DNA of 64,000 nt from DATMER01 sp963741305. GTDB lineage: Bacteria; Acidobacteriota; Thermoanaerobaculia; Multivoradales; UBA5704. The stretch is taken from assembly GCA_963741305.1 (NCBI GenBank), contig CAVUHL010000003.1, positions 6,758,001-6,822,000 of the forward strand, read 5' to 3'. The first letter of the stretch is position 1. The number at the start of each line of letters is the position of its first letter. Position numbers and translations under genes: made by a program. Under the pieces are notes generated by a model, which was not told the DNA's origin, ran no database searches, and worked only from the letters and a program-made list of their open reading frames with translations. This document shows positions 1 to 20,900 of the stretch, in pieces.

Positions 1-1
1 C

Positions 2-3000
2 GCCGTCGAGGAGCGGACCGGGGTGGAGATCCCTCTCCAGGCGCTCCTTGAAGGTTTGTGCCTGCGGGAGCTGGAAGCCAGGACCGGCACTGCGAACCGC
101 TTTGCAGCCAGAACCGCGCCCGCGCCGGACGCCGCGCCAGACGCGCCGGGCGAGCACCCCCTGTCCGAAGGCCAGCGAGCCCTCTGGTTCCTCGACCGTC
201 TCGACCCCGGGGCTGCGGCCCTCCACCTGGCGGGGGCGGCCCACGTCGAAGGCGGGATCGACGCCGCTGCCCTGCGCCGCGCGCTCACACTTCTGGCCGA
301 TCGCCATCCGGCGCTCCGCACTACGTTCGAGGCACGGTGCGGCGAGCCTGTGCGGCGAGTGCACGCCCGGCTCGATCCCGATTTCGAGGAAGGGACCGCG
401 GAAGCGGCCGACCTGCCGGGCCTTCTGGCGCAGGAGGCCTTCCGCCCGTTCGACCTGGAGCGGGAGCCGCTGCTGCGCGTGCGGACCTGGGTCCTGCCTA
501 CGGGCGGGGCGGTCCTCCTGATCGCCGTCCACCACCTGATCGTGGATTTCACGTCGTCGGCCGTGCTCCTGCGCGATCTTGCGCGGCTCTGCCAACAGGA
601 GCGCGGCGGACCGCCAGCGCTCCTCCCTGCGCCCGGCCCCGGCACCACGGCGTGGCTCCGCCGTCGGGAGGAGGCGCTGGCCGGCCCCCGCGGCGAGCGT
701 CTCCGCGCCTGGTGGCACGAACGCCTTGCCGGCGACCTGCCCGTCCTCGATCTGCCGGCGGACCGCTCCCGGCCCGCGGTCCGAAGCTGGCGCGGCATCG
801 CCCGCCCGATGCGGCTGGGCGGAGGCGCGGAGGCGCTCCGGTCCGTGGCGCGATCCCAAGGCGTCACTCTCTACGCCGCGCTCCTGGCGGGCTTCCAGGC
901 GGTCCTCCACCGCTGGACCGGTCAAGGCGAGGTGCTCGTGGGCGCGCCCGCCGCGAGCCGCGGTGGGACCGGCCTGGACACCGAGGTCGGCTATTTCGTG
1001 AACCCGGTGGCCTTGCGTCTCCGCCTCGCGGGCGACCCCTCGTTCGCCGAGCTGACGGCGCGGGCAGGGGCCGTGGCCGTGGAAGCCTTCGAGCACGGCG
1101 ACTACCCCTTCCCGCGGCTGGCCCGGGAGCTGCGCCGCGACCGCGAGGCCGGCGGCTCGCTCGTCCAGGCGATGCTCGTGCTGCAGCCGGGGCGCAGCCC
1201 GGAGGAGCGTGCCCTCGCCCCCTTCGCCCTGGGGGAGGCCGGTGCACGGGCGGACCTCGGGAGTCTCGCCCTCGAGGCGATGGCTCTGCCGGAGATCCGC
1301 GCCCAGCTCGACTGCATGCTGATGGCGGCCGAGGTCGAGGACGGCGGGCTCGCGCTCTCCCTGCAGCTCGACGCCGACCTTTTCGATCCCGCCACGGCCG
1401 ATCGTCTCCTCGGCCATCTCGGCAGCTTCCTGCGCTCGGCCGCGGCCGATCCCGGCCGGCCCGCCGCAGCAATCGAGATCCTGTCGGAGGCCGAGCGCCG
1501 CCAACTCGGGGCGTGGAGCGTCGGCCCTCCCCTTCCCCTGAAGCCGCCGGGACCCTGCCTGCACGAGCTGATCGCGGCCCAGGCGGAGCGCACGCCCGCG
1601 GCTACGGCCCTGGTGCACGGCGAGGATCAGATTACCTACCGGGAGCTGCGGGAGCGGACCGGGCTCCTTGCGGCCCACCTGCGCCGCCTGGGAGTGGGGC
1701 CAGAGGTGCGGGTCGGGGTCTGCGCAGGCCGCACGCCGGACATGGTGGTGGGGCTGCTGGCTGTCCTGGAGGCGGGAGGGGCCTATGTGCCCCTGGATCC
1801 CGCATATCCGGCGGAGCGACTGGCGTTCCTGCTGGAGGACTCGGGCGCGGCGCTGCTGCTCGTCGACGATGCCGGGGAGCGGCTGCCCGCGACGAACCTG
1901 CCGCGGGTCCGGTTGGACTGGGCCTTGGAGGCCCTCGCGCCACCTGCTCCGCCGCCGCGCAGGCCCTCGCCGCAGAACCTCGCCTATCTCATCTACACCT
2001 CGGGCTCGACGGGCCGGCCGAAGGCGGTCGCCATCGAGCACCGCAGCGCGGTGGCCCTGGCGCGATGGGCGCGGGAGGCCTTCACGGACCGCGAGCTGGA
2101 CGGCGTGCTCGCCTCCACCTCCCTAGGATTCGACCTCTCGGTCTTCGAGATCTTCGTGCCGCTCTGCTGGGGCGGACGGGTGGTCCTGGCCGGGAACGCC
2201 CTGGATCTGCCGGAGATCCCCGCCTCGGCCGGGGTACGGCTCATCAACACGGTGCCCTCGGCGGTTTCCGAGCTCCTGCGCGCCGGCAGCCTGCCCGGGT
2301 GGATCGAGACGGTGAACGTGGCCGGCGAGCCACTCCGGCGGGAGCTGGTCCGCGCCCTGTTCGATGTCGGCGTCCGCCGGGTGGTCAATCTCTACGGCCC
2401 GTCTGAGGATACGACCTACTCGACCATCGCCGACCAGGAGCGGGACGGCGAGAGGGAGCCGCCGATCGGGAGGCCCATGGCCGGCACCCGGGCGCGGGTG
2501 TTGGACAGGGAGCGGCGGCCGGTGCCCCCCGGCGTGGCCGGGGAGCTCTTCCTGGCCGGTGAGGGTCTGGCGCGGGGCTATCTCGGACGCCCGGACCTGA
2601 CCGCTGAGCGGTTCGTCCCCAGTCTCTTTGCGGACGACGGTCCCGGGGCCCGCCTCTATCGCACCGGAGACCGGGTGCGTTGGCGGGCGGACGGCGAGCT
2701 CCTCTTCCTCGGCCGTCTCGATCATCAGGTGAAGATCCGCGGCTTCCGGATCGAGCCCGGCGAGATCGAAGCCGTTCTCACGGCGCACCCCGAGGTCGGG
2801 CAGGCGGCCGTCCTCGCCCTCGGCGAGGGAGCTGAGCGCCGGCTGGTGGCGTACGTCGCGGCCTCCGCGTCCATCGACCTCCGCTCGTGGCTGGCCGGCC
2901 GCCTGCCGGAGCACCTCATCCCCTCGGCCTTCGTCGTCCTGAAGGCCCTGCCGTTGACCCCCAATGGCAAGGTGGACCGCAAGGCCCTGGCAGGCCTGGC

Positions 3001-6000
3001 GCTGGAACCGTCGGGGCGGCCCGGCCACGAGCCGCCGCGCACGTCCCTGGAGAAGGCGCTGGCAGCCATCTGGGCGGAGGTCCTGGGGCTCCGGGAGGTC
3101 GGCGTCCACGACGACTTCTTCGATCTGGGTGGGCACTCGCTCCTGGCCGTGCGGGTGCAGGCGCGGACGCGCGAGCGTCTGGGCCTCGACCTGCCGCTGA
3201 CCGCGGTCTTCCGCGCGCCCTCGGTGGCCGGTCTCGCGCGCCTGGCGATCGAGGCGCCGCCTTGGCGCGTTCCTCCGCCCGAGAGGCAGCCCCGGGACGG
3301 TTCGCCCTTCCCCCTCTCCTTCGCCCAGGAGCGGATGTGGCTCCTTCACCGCCTGGATCCGGATTCGCCCGCCTACCACGTGGCCGGCGAGGTCCGGCTC
3401 GCCGGCCCCCTGGACATCCCGGCGCTGACCGGCGCCCTCCGCGACCTGGCGCGCTGCCACGAGGTGCTGCGCACGCGCTTTTCCGAGACGGAGGCCGGAC
3501 CCGTTCAAGTCGCGCATCCGGCGCATCTGGCGCTGCCGGTGATCGGCCTGGAGGCCCTGCCTGCCGCGCCGCGGACCGCCGAGGCGGAGCGCCTTGCCCG
3601 TGAGGAGGCCCGGCGGCGGTTCGACCTCGCCGCGGAGCCGCCTTGGCGCACGGCCCTCCTCCGCCTGGAGGAGCGCGAGCACCGCCTGCTCCTCACCCTC
3701 CACCACATCGCGGCCGACGAGGCGTCGCTCGCCATCCTCGCCCGGGACCTAGGCGCCTCCTACGGCGCCCTGTCCCGAGGCCTGCAATTCCCCCTCGTTG
3801 CACCGCCGCTCCAGATCGCCGACGTCGCCGTCTGGCAGCGGCAGCGCATGCGGGGCGAGGCGCTGGCGGCACGCCTGGCCTGGTGGGAGGAGCGGCTGGC
3901 CGGCCTGCCGCCGCTCGACCTGCCGGCCGACCGCCCCGATTCCTTCGGCGACCGGGGAGGCGCCGTCTCGTCTGCCCTCCCAGCGGGGACGGCGTCTGTC
4001 CTGGAGGCTCTCGCCCGGGAATCGGGCGCGACGCTCTTCATGGTCCTGCTCGCCGGTTTCCAGGCGTTCCTCTCCCGGGTTTCCGATGCGGTGGACTTCG
4101 CCGTGGGATCGCCCTTCGCCAACCGCGATCACCGGGATCTGGAGGGCGTTGTCGGCCCGCTGCTGAACACGCTGGTGCTGCGCGCCGACCTGTCGGGCGA
4201 TCCGGCGTTCCGGGAGCTGCTTCGGCGAGTCCGGGAGAGCACGATCGCCGCCCACGAGCGGGCCGACCTCCCCTTCGAGCTGCTGGTGGAGCGCCTGCGT
4301 CCGCAGCGGAGCGCGGGTGCGAACCCGCTGTTCGAGGTGATGTTCGTGCTCCAGCGGCCGGCGGGTCCGCTGCGCGCAGGGGACCTCGCGCTCGAGCCGC
4401 GGCCTGTCCCCACAGGCGCGGCCAAGGTGGATCTCACCCTGTACGCAGTGCAGCGGGAGGAGGGGATCGAGCTGGAGCTGGAATACGCGGCGGCCCGGTG
4501 GGACCGCGCCACGGTCGCCCGCCTGCTGGACGGGCTCGCCTCGCTCCTGGCCGCCGCCGGGGCTGATCCCGGGCTTCGGCTCTCCGACCTGCCGGTGCTC
4601 CCCGGGCTGGAGCGGCGCCCAGGGCAGGCGCGACCCGCGCCGGCCACGCAGGTGGCGTCGGCCTGGACTCCGGTCCACGAGCTGCTGGCCGGGATCTGGG
4701 AGGACCTCCTCGGCATCGAGAGACCCGGCCTGAACGACGACTTTTTCGACCTGGGCGGCCAGTCGCTGCTGGCCGCGCGGGTCGTGTCGCGGCTGCGCAA
4801 GGTCCTCGGGGTGGATCTGCCGTTGCGCGCCTTGTTCGAGGCGCGCACCATCGCCGGTCTGGCCGCCAGGGTGGAGGCCGCCCGGAGCGCGGGAGACCTC
4901 CCGGAGCCGCCGCTGGTCCCGGTGCCTCGCGACGAGCCCGGAATGCCCCTCTCTTTCGGCCAGGAGCGGCTCTGGTTCATGGATCGCCTCGATCCGCAGA
5001 GCCCGGTCTACAACATGCCCGCGGCGGCCTCCCTGAGCGGCGCTCTGGACCAAACGGCGCTGCGCGAGGCCCTCGCGGGGATCGCCGCCCGGCACGAGGT
5101 CCTGCGCGCCGCCTTCCCGGCGCCCGGAGGGATGCCCGTCCAGGTGGCCGCGCCGAGGTTGGGCCTGCCTCTGCCTATCGTGGACCTGTCGGCGCTTCCG
5201 GCGTTCTCGAAAGAGGCGATCCGCCTTGCGTCGGCCGAGGCCCTGCAGCCATTCGACCTCCAGGCCGGGCCGCCGCTCCGGACCACCCTGCTGCGGCTGG
5301 ACGATCGTGAGCACGTGCTGCTCGTCACGGTCCACCACATCGCCTTTGACGGCTGGTCCGTGGGGATCTTCCTGAAGGAGCTGGCGGCCCTGTACGGGCA
5401 GGAGGCGCTCCCGGAGCTGCCGGTGCAGTACGCCGACTTCGCGGTCTGGCAGCGGCGGCGCGCCGAAGGCGGAGCCCTGGAGCCGCACCTCGCCTGGTGG
5501 CGGGAGACCCTGGCCGGAGCCCCGCCGCTGCTCGCCCTGCCGCTCGACCGCTCGAGGCCACCGGTCCAGACCTTCCGCGGCGGCAGCCTGAGGACGGCCC
5601 TAACGCCGGAGGCCGCGCGCTCTCTCCGCGGCCTCGCTCGCCGGCTCGAAGCCACCCCCTTCATGACCCTCCTAGCGGTCTGGGCCGCGCTCCTGGTGCG
5701 CTACACCGGCGAGACGGATCTGGTCGTGGGCACGGCCGTGGCGGGCCGCAACCGGGTGGAGTTGGAGCCGCTGATCGGCCTCTTCGCTGAAAACCTGGTG
5801 CTGCGCCTGGATCTCGCGAGCGATCCGGGGTTCGACCGTCTCGTGGCCCGGGCGCGGGAGACCACGCTGTCCGCCTGGGCGCACCAGGACGTCCCGTTCG
5901 AGCGGCTGGTGCGGGAGCTGCAGCCGGAGCGCGACCTGAGCCATTCGCCTCTGTACCAGGCGGCCTTCACCTTGGACGCCTCGGAGCGTCCGCCTCTGGA

Positions 6001-9000
6001 GATGCCCGGGCTCCGGCTGGAGCTCCTGCCTGTTGAGAGCGGCGCCGCCAAGCTCGATCTCGCGCTGTACCTGGAAGACCGGCAGGGCGGGCTCTTGGCG
6101 CTGCTCGAGTACAACCGGGACCTGTTCGACGCCTCTACGGCGGTCCGCCTGCTGGCCGCGTTCGAGCGTCTCGTGGAGGCGGTGGCCGGGGACCCGAAGC
6201 GTCCGGTCTCGGAGCTGCCGGTCCTGTCCGCGGCCGAGCGCCACCAGGTGACCGTCGAGTTGGCCCTGGCGGCCGGCCCGCCCGATCCGCGGCTCGTCCC
6301 CCGGCTTGTCGAAGCGCGCGCCACGGCCGCTCCGGAGGCGCCGGCCGTGTCCGGCGTCGGCCGGACGCTCTCCTATGGCGAGCTGGACCGGCGAGCGGCC
6401 CGGCTGGCCCGGCGGCTGCGCGACCTGGGTGTGGGACCGGAGGTCCGGGTGGCCGTCTGCCTGCCCCGCACCCCGGACCTGATCGTGGCCCTGCTGGGGA
6501 TCTGGAAGGCGGGCGGCGTCTACGTGCCCCTCGATCTCACGCATCCCGAGGAGCGGCTGGCCTGGATGGTCGCCGATTCGGGCGCCGTGGCGGTCCTGGC
6601 CTCGCGCCGGGGACCGGAGCCGCCCCCGGGGTCGCCGGCCGTGGTCTTTGTCGAGGATGGTGTGGAGGAGGAGATCCCGGCCGTCGAGCTATTCCCCGGG
6701 AGCGCGGCGTACCTGGTCTACACGTCCGGCTCGACCGGCCGGCCCAAGGGCGTGGTGGTCCCGCACGGCGCCCTGGCGGCCTACGCGGCGAGCGTGTCCG
6801 GGCTCTACGGGGTGCGGCCGGGAGACCGGGTGCTCCAGAGCGCCTCGCCAGCCTTCGACCTGAGCCTGGACGAGATCGTCCCGAGCTTGATTGGTGGAGC
6901 GGAGCTGGTGCTGCGCGACGACGCCATGCTCTCCTCGGTCGCCGCCTTCCTGGAAGGCTGCCGTGAGCGGGAGATTACGGTGCTGAGCCTGCCCACAGCG
7001 TACTTGCACGAGGTCGCGGCACAGTTGACGGAAGGCCTCTCCCTGCCGCCGTCCCTGCGTCTGGTGAGCGCGGGGGGCGAGCGCCTCCTGGCCGAGAGGC
7101 TCGCGGCCTGGCAGCTCCGCTTCCCATCCGGTTCCCTTTTCAACACCTACGGCCCCACGGAGGCGACCATCCAGGTCACCGGGGCAGACCTGAACGTTCC
7201 GGGGAGGGCCGGCAGGCAGGAGGTGCCGATCGGCCGGCCGCTACCCGGCGCCGGGGTGTGGCTGCTGGATGCGCACGGCAATCCGGTGCCGCCGGGAGTG
7301 GCGGGCGAGATCTCGATCGGCGGGAGCTTCCTGGCTCGCGGCTATCTGGGCCGGCCAGACCTCACTGCCGAGCGCTTCGTCCCCCACCCGTTCCCGGACA
7401 CCCCGGGCGCCCGCCTGTACCGGACCGGAGACCTCGCCCGCTTCCTGCCGGGCGGCGAGCTGGAGTTCGCCGGCCGGATCGACAGCCAGATCAAGGTGCG
7501 CGGCTACCGCGTCGAGCCCGGAGAGGTGGAGGCGTTGCTGGCGCGCCATCCCGGCGTCGAGGCGGCGGCCGTGGCGGTCCGGGAGGACGAGCCGGGCCGC
7601 CCGCGGCTCGTCGGCTACCTCGTGCCGCGGCAGCCCGCGCCCACGGCTGCCGAGGTGCGGGACTTCCTCGCCGCGTCGCTGCCCGAGCCGCTGGTCCCCT
7701 CCGACCTCGTCTTCCTGGAGGCCCTGCCGCTCAACGCCCACGGCAAGGTGGACCGCGGGACTCTGCCGGCCCCCGCCGGCCGCGCCGTCCATGCCGCCGA
7801 AACAGAGCACGTGCCGCCCCGCAGCGAGGCCGAGCGGCTCCTGGCCGAAATCTGGCGCGAGGTGCTGGGCGTCGAGCGCGTGGGGGTCCACGACAACTTC
7901 TTCGAGCTGGGCGGGCACTCGCTTGCCCTGGCGCGGGTCCACGTGCTGCTGAAGGAACGGCTCGGCCGCGACGTCTCCATGGTCGACCTGTTCCGCCATC
8001 CGAAGGTGTCCTCCCTGGCCCGGCACCTCGCCCTGCCGGCCGCGATGGAGAAAGAGGTTCCCGGGCAGGCCCGGGAGCGCGCCGGGAGCCGCGCGGCGAT
8101 CCGGCAGAGCCGGTTCCTGGAGGCCCGCAAGCGCATGGCCGTGCCCGCGCCGCCGCCCCCGGGGGGCTCCTGGGGGAGGGAAGCCGAGGCGCTGCACGGC
8201 CGGCTGTCGCGGGCGAGCGCGGCGTTCCTCCGCTTCGCCGCGGCGAACCCGGAATGCCTGGAGCGCGCCAGCTTCGCGGAGCTGGAGCGCCACGGCGTCG
8301 GCAGCCCCTATCCGCTCCAGCCCTGGCCCGCCCTGGTGGACCGGACCCGCGTGGCGGAGATGGAACGCGTGAGCACTGGCCTCGCGCGCCTGATCAAGAG
8401 CCTGCCGCGTCGCCTCTTCGGCAACGACCCCGAGCGTCTCCGGGATTACTACGACCTGGCGAGCGCCGAGCTGGCCCGGACGATGGTGCAGGAGCCCGAC
8501 GGCCTGGCCGCCGTCGTCGGCCGGGGCGACTTCCTGGAGGCGCCAGAGGGGCTCAAGTGCCTGGAATTCAACATGTTGAGCGCCCTGGGCGGCTGGGAGG
8601 CCCCGCTCTGGGCCGAGGCCTACCTGCGGGTGCCGGCGCTCGCCCGGTTCCTGCGCGAGGAGCGGCTCCGCGTGGCCTGCCGAGACACCGTGGCGCTGCT
8701 CCTCGCCCATGCCGCGGCCGAGGCCCGGGAGCTGGCCGGCGTGGATGGCGAGATCAACGTGGCGCTGGTGACGCCCGAGCATACCGCCGCCCATGGGCAT
8801 CACTTGGAGGCCTGGCTGGCGGATCGCTACGCCGGAGTCTCGCCGGGAGCTTTGTTGATCCTCCCGTATGCAAGCCTGCGCGAGCGGGTGGGAGCCCTGT
8901 GGGCCGGGGACCGCCGCATCCATGCCGCCGTCGAGCTTCACGAGGAAGGGACCGCTCCCCAGGCCCTGCGCTGCTTCAAGGCCGGGAGCCTGAAACTCTT

Positions 9001-9533
9001 CAACGCTCCGGTGCGCGCCGTGCTCACGGACAAGCGCAACCTGGCCCTGTTGTCGGAGGGCGGTGATTGGCTGAGCCCCGAAGAACGGGATCTCGTCTCC
9101 CGGCACGTGCCCTGGACACGCCGGCTCGCCGCGGCCCCGGCCTGCCGGCAGGGCCGGGAGGTCTGGCTCCCCGAGCTCGTTCTGGAGGCGCGGGAGGAGA
9201 TGGTCATCAAGAAGGCCCGGGCCGGCCGGGGCTCGGCGGTCCACCTGGGTGCCGCGACGCCGGAGGCCGTGTGGCGCGAGCGGGTGGAGCGCGCCCTTGC
9301 CGAAGGCGACTGGATCGTCCAGGAACGGGTCGAGCCGCTCCCGTACGTCCACCAGCACGGCGAGCGGGGTTGGGGACCCCACGACGTGGTCTGGGGACTC
9401 TTCGTCCTGGGCGACCGCTACGGCGGAGGGTTCCTGAGTCTCGCTCATCGCGCAGCGCGCACCCAGGAAGAGGGAGGGGTGATCAACGTGATGCGGGGGG
9501 CGACGGTGGGGGTCATCCTGGAGGTTCTGAACG

Positions 9534-9541
<8 letters not shown>
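2..9541 (+). CDS. Non-ribosomal peptide synthetase with C-terminal ATP-grasp-like domain (5' partial)
   Basis: The reading frame is open from the window edge. The first residues (AVEERTGVEIPLQALLEG) look like the end of a carrier domain, so the gene begins upstream. Counting from the GTG codon at 23, the order is C (about 45-480, HH at 170-171), A (505-985, TSGSTG at 659), T (Ser1039), C (HH at 1227-1228), T (Ser1581), C (HH at 1771-1772), A (TSGSTG at 2234), T (Ser2633), then an ATP-grasp-like region (about 2710-3172). The first A domain gives a pocket code DLFNNALTYK by alignment to PheA, which I recall as an alanine code. The second gives DLDSVATIQK, which I cannot assign. The middle C-T unit has no A domain. 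There is no TE or epimerase. The stop overlaps the next start by 8 bp, so this is an operon with the downstream PKS/NRPS genes. Product class is certain; substrates are inference. Confidence 0.96.
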
Positions 9542-17981
<8,440 letters not shown>

Positions 17982-17986
17982 CAGGC

Positions 17987-20900
17987 ATGGACGAAAACGA
18001 GATCGCCGACGCCGAAGAGGTCCAGGAGCAGATCGCCGTCATCGGCATGGCCGGCCGCTTTCCCGGCGCCAGGGACCTCGACGAGCTCTGGCGCAACCTG
18101 CGCGACGGCGTCGATTCCGTGCGCGACCTGACCGAGGAGGAGCTGCTGGCCTCCGGCGTCGATCCGGCGCTCCTGCGCAGCCCGGACTACGTCAGGGCGG
18201 CCGCCCCCATCGCGGACGCCGAGCGGTTCGACGCCTCCTTCTTCGGCTTCTCCCCGCGCGAGGCCGAGCTGCTCGACCCGCAGTCGCGGGTCTTCCTGGA
18301 GTGCGCCTGGGAGGCCCTGGAGTCGGCGGGCTACGTGTCCGAGTCCTACGACGGCTGGATCGGGCTGTTCGCCGGCGTCAGCCTGCCGGCCTACCTGATG
18401 AGCAACCTCATGCCCAACCGGGAGCTCGCGGCCCAGGTCGGCAACTTCCAGCTCATGCTGGCCAACGACCGCGACTACTTCACGACGCGGATCTCCTACA
18501 AGCTCGGCCTGCAGGGGCCGAGCGTCAACGTCCAGACCGCCTGCTCCACTTCGCTCGTGGCGGTCCACCTCGCCTGCCAGAGCCTCCTCTCCTATCACTG
18601 CGGCATCGCCCTGGCCGGCGGCGTCCGGATCAACTTCCCTCAGCTCGCCGGCTATCTCCACCAGGAGGGGAGCATCTTCTCGCCGGACGGCCGCTGCCGG
18701 GCCTTCGACGCCGGCGGCCGGGGCGCTCTCTTCGGCGAGGGGGCCGGCGTCGTGGTGCTCAAGCGCCTTTCCGAGGCGCTCGCCGACGGCGACACCATCC
18801 TTGCCGCCATCCGCGGCACGGCCTGCAACAACGACGGCCTGGACAAGGTGGGTTACACCGCGCCCAGTGTCAACGGCCAGGCCAAGGTCATCGCCCTGGC
18901 CCAGGCCGTGGCCGGGGTGAGCCCCGACTCCCTGAGCTACGTCGAGGCCCATGGCAGCGGCACTCCCCTCGGGGATCCCATCGAGGTCGCCGCCCTGACC
19001 CGGGCGTTCCGCGCACACACCGAGCGTGAGCGGTTCTGCGCCCTCGGTTCCATCAAGACCAACGTCGGCCACCTGGAGGCCGCGGCCGGTATCGCCGGCC
19101 TCCTCAAGGCCATCCTGGCCCTGAAGCACCGGACGCTCCCGCCGAGCCTCCACTTCTCGACGCCGAACCCGGAGATCGATTTCGAGGACGGCCCCTTCTA
19201 CGTCAACACCGTTGCCCGCGAATGGCCTTGCAACGGCACGCCGCGGCGGGCCGGGGTGAGCTCCTTCGGCATGGGCGGCACCAACGCCCACGCCATCCTG
19301 GAGGAGGCGCCCGAAACGGAGCCCGGCAGCGCCTCCCGCCCCTGGCAGCTCCTCCTCCTCTCCGCCCGGACGCCGGCCGCCCTGGAGACCTCCTCCGGAC
19401 GGCTCGCCGCCTTTCTGCGCGAGCACCCGGAGCTTGATTTCGCCGACATCGTCCACACCCTCCAGGCCGGCCGACGCGCCTTCCGCCACCGGCTGGCCCT
19501 CGTCTGCCGCAACCGCGAGGACGCCTTGGCGGCGCTTGCCGATCCCCGGCGGATTCTCCGTAGCGAGCAGGAGAGCGCGGACCGGCCTGTGACGTTCCTC
19601 TTCCCCGGCCTGGGCGAGCACTACCCCGGCATGGCGCTCGGCCTCTACCGCGGCGAGCCCGCCTTCCGCGTTGCCCTCGACGAGTGCTGCGATCTCCTGG
19701 AGCCCCACCTCGGCCTCGACCTGCGCCGCCTGCTCTTCCCGGAAGGCCTCTCCGAGACCGGCGCCGGAGTGGACATGAAGGCGCTGCTCGGGCGCGGAGG
19801 GAGGACGGCGAGCGAGCTCGACCGGACCCTCTATGCCCAGCCGGCGGTCTTCGCCGTCGAGTACGCCTTGGCGGTCCTGCTCATGGAGTGGGGCCTCCGC
19901 CCGCAGTCCCTGATCGGCTACAGCCTCGGCGAGTACGTGGCCGCCTGCCTGGCCGGTGTCCTCTCCCTCGGCGACGCCCTGGCTCTCGTCGCCCGGCGAG
20001 CCCGCCTGATCGACGGCCTGCCGGCCGGCGCCATGCTCGCCATGCCTCTTTCCGAGGCCGAGGCATGCACGCTCCTGGGCGGCGAGCTGTCGATGGCCGC
20101 GTTGAATGGTCCGTCCGTCACCGTGGCCTCCGGTCCCGAAGCCGCCGTCGCCGACCTCGAGCGCCGGCTCGCCGCGCACGGCCTCGCCAGCCGCCGGCTG
20201 ACCACCACCCACGCCTTCCACTCGCGGATGATGGAGCCCATCCGCGGCGCCTTCGCCGATCTCGTGGCACGGACGCGGCTCGCGCCGCCGCGGATTCCCT
20301 ATGTGTCGAACGTCACCGGCACCTGGATCACCCCGGAAGAGGCGACCGATCCCGGCTATTGGGTGCGCCACCTCTGCCAGGCCGTGCGCTTCGCCGACGG
20401 TCTGGCCGAGCTCGCCCGCGAACCCGAGCGCGTGCTCGTCGAGATCGGACCCGGCCAGGGGCTGACCGCCCTGACGCTCCAGTCGGCGCACGGGCTCATG
20501 GCGATCCCGACCCTGCGCTCCTCCTGGGACCCCCAGCCGGACACCGCCTTCCTCCTGACCGCCCTGGCCAAGCTCTGGCTCTCCGGATTGCGCGTGGATT
20601 GGGCCGGCTTCTACGCCCACGAGCGGCGCCTGCGGGTGCCTCTGCCCACCTATCCCTTCGAACGGCAGCGTTACTTCATCGATCCGCCGCGGACCCGGAC
20701 GGCTGCCGTGGACACGGGGGAAACCGCGGAGGCTTCCGCTCCCGTCGCCCGCCACGCCCGGCCCGCCCACCTCCGCAACGCCTACGTGCCGCCCGCGACG
20801 GATCTCGAGAGGCGGCTCGTCCCGATCTGGCAGGAGGTCCTCGGCATCGAGGAGATCGGCGTCCACGACAGCTTCTTCGACCTCGGCGGCCATTCGCTGC

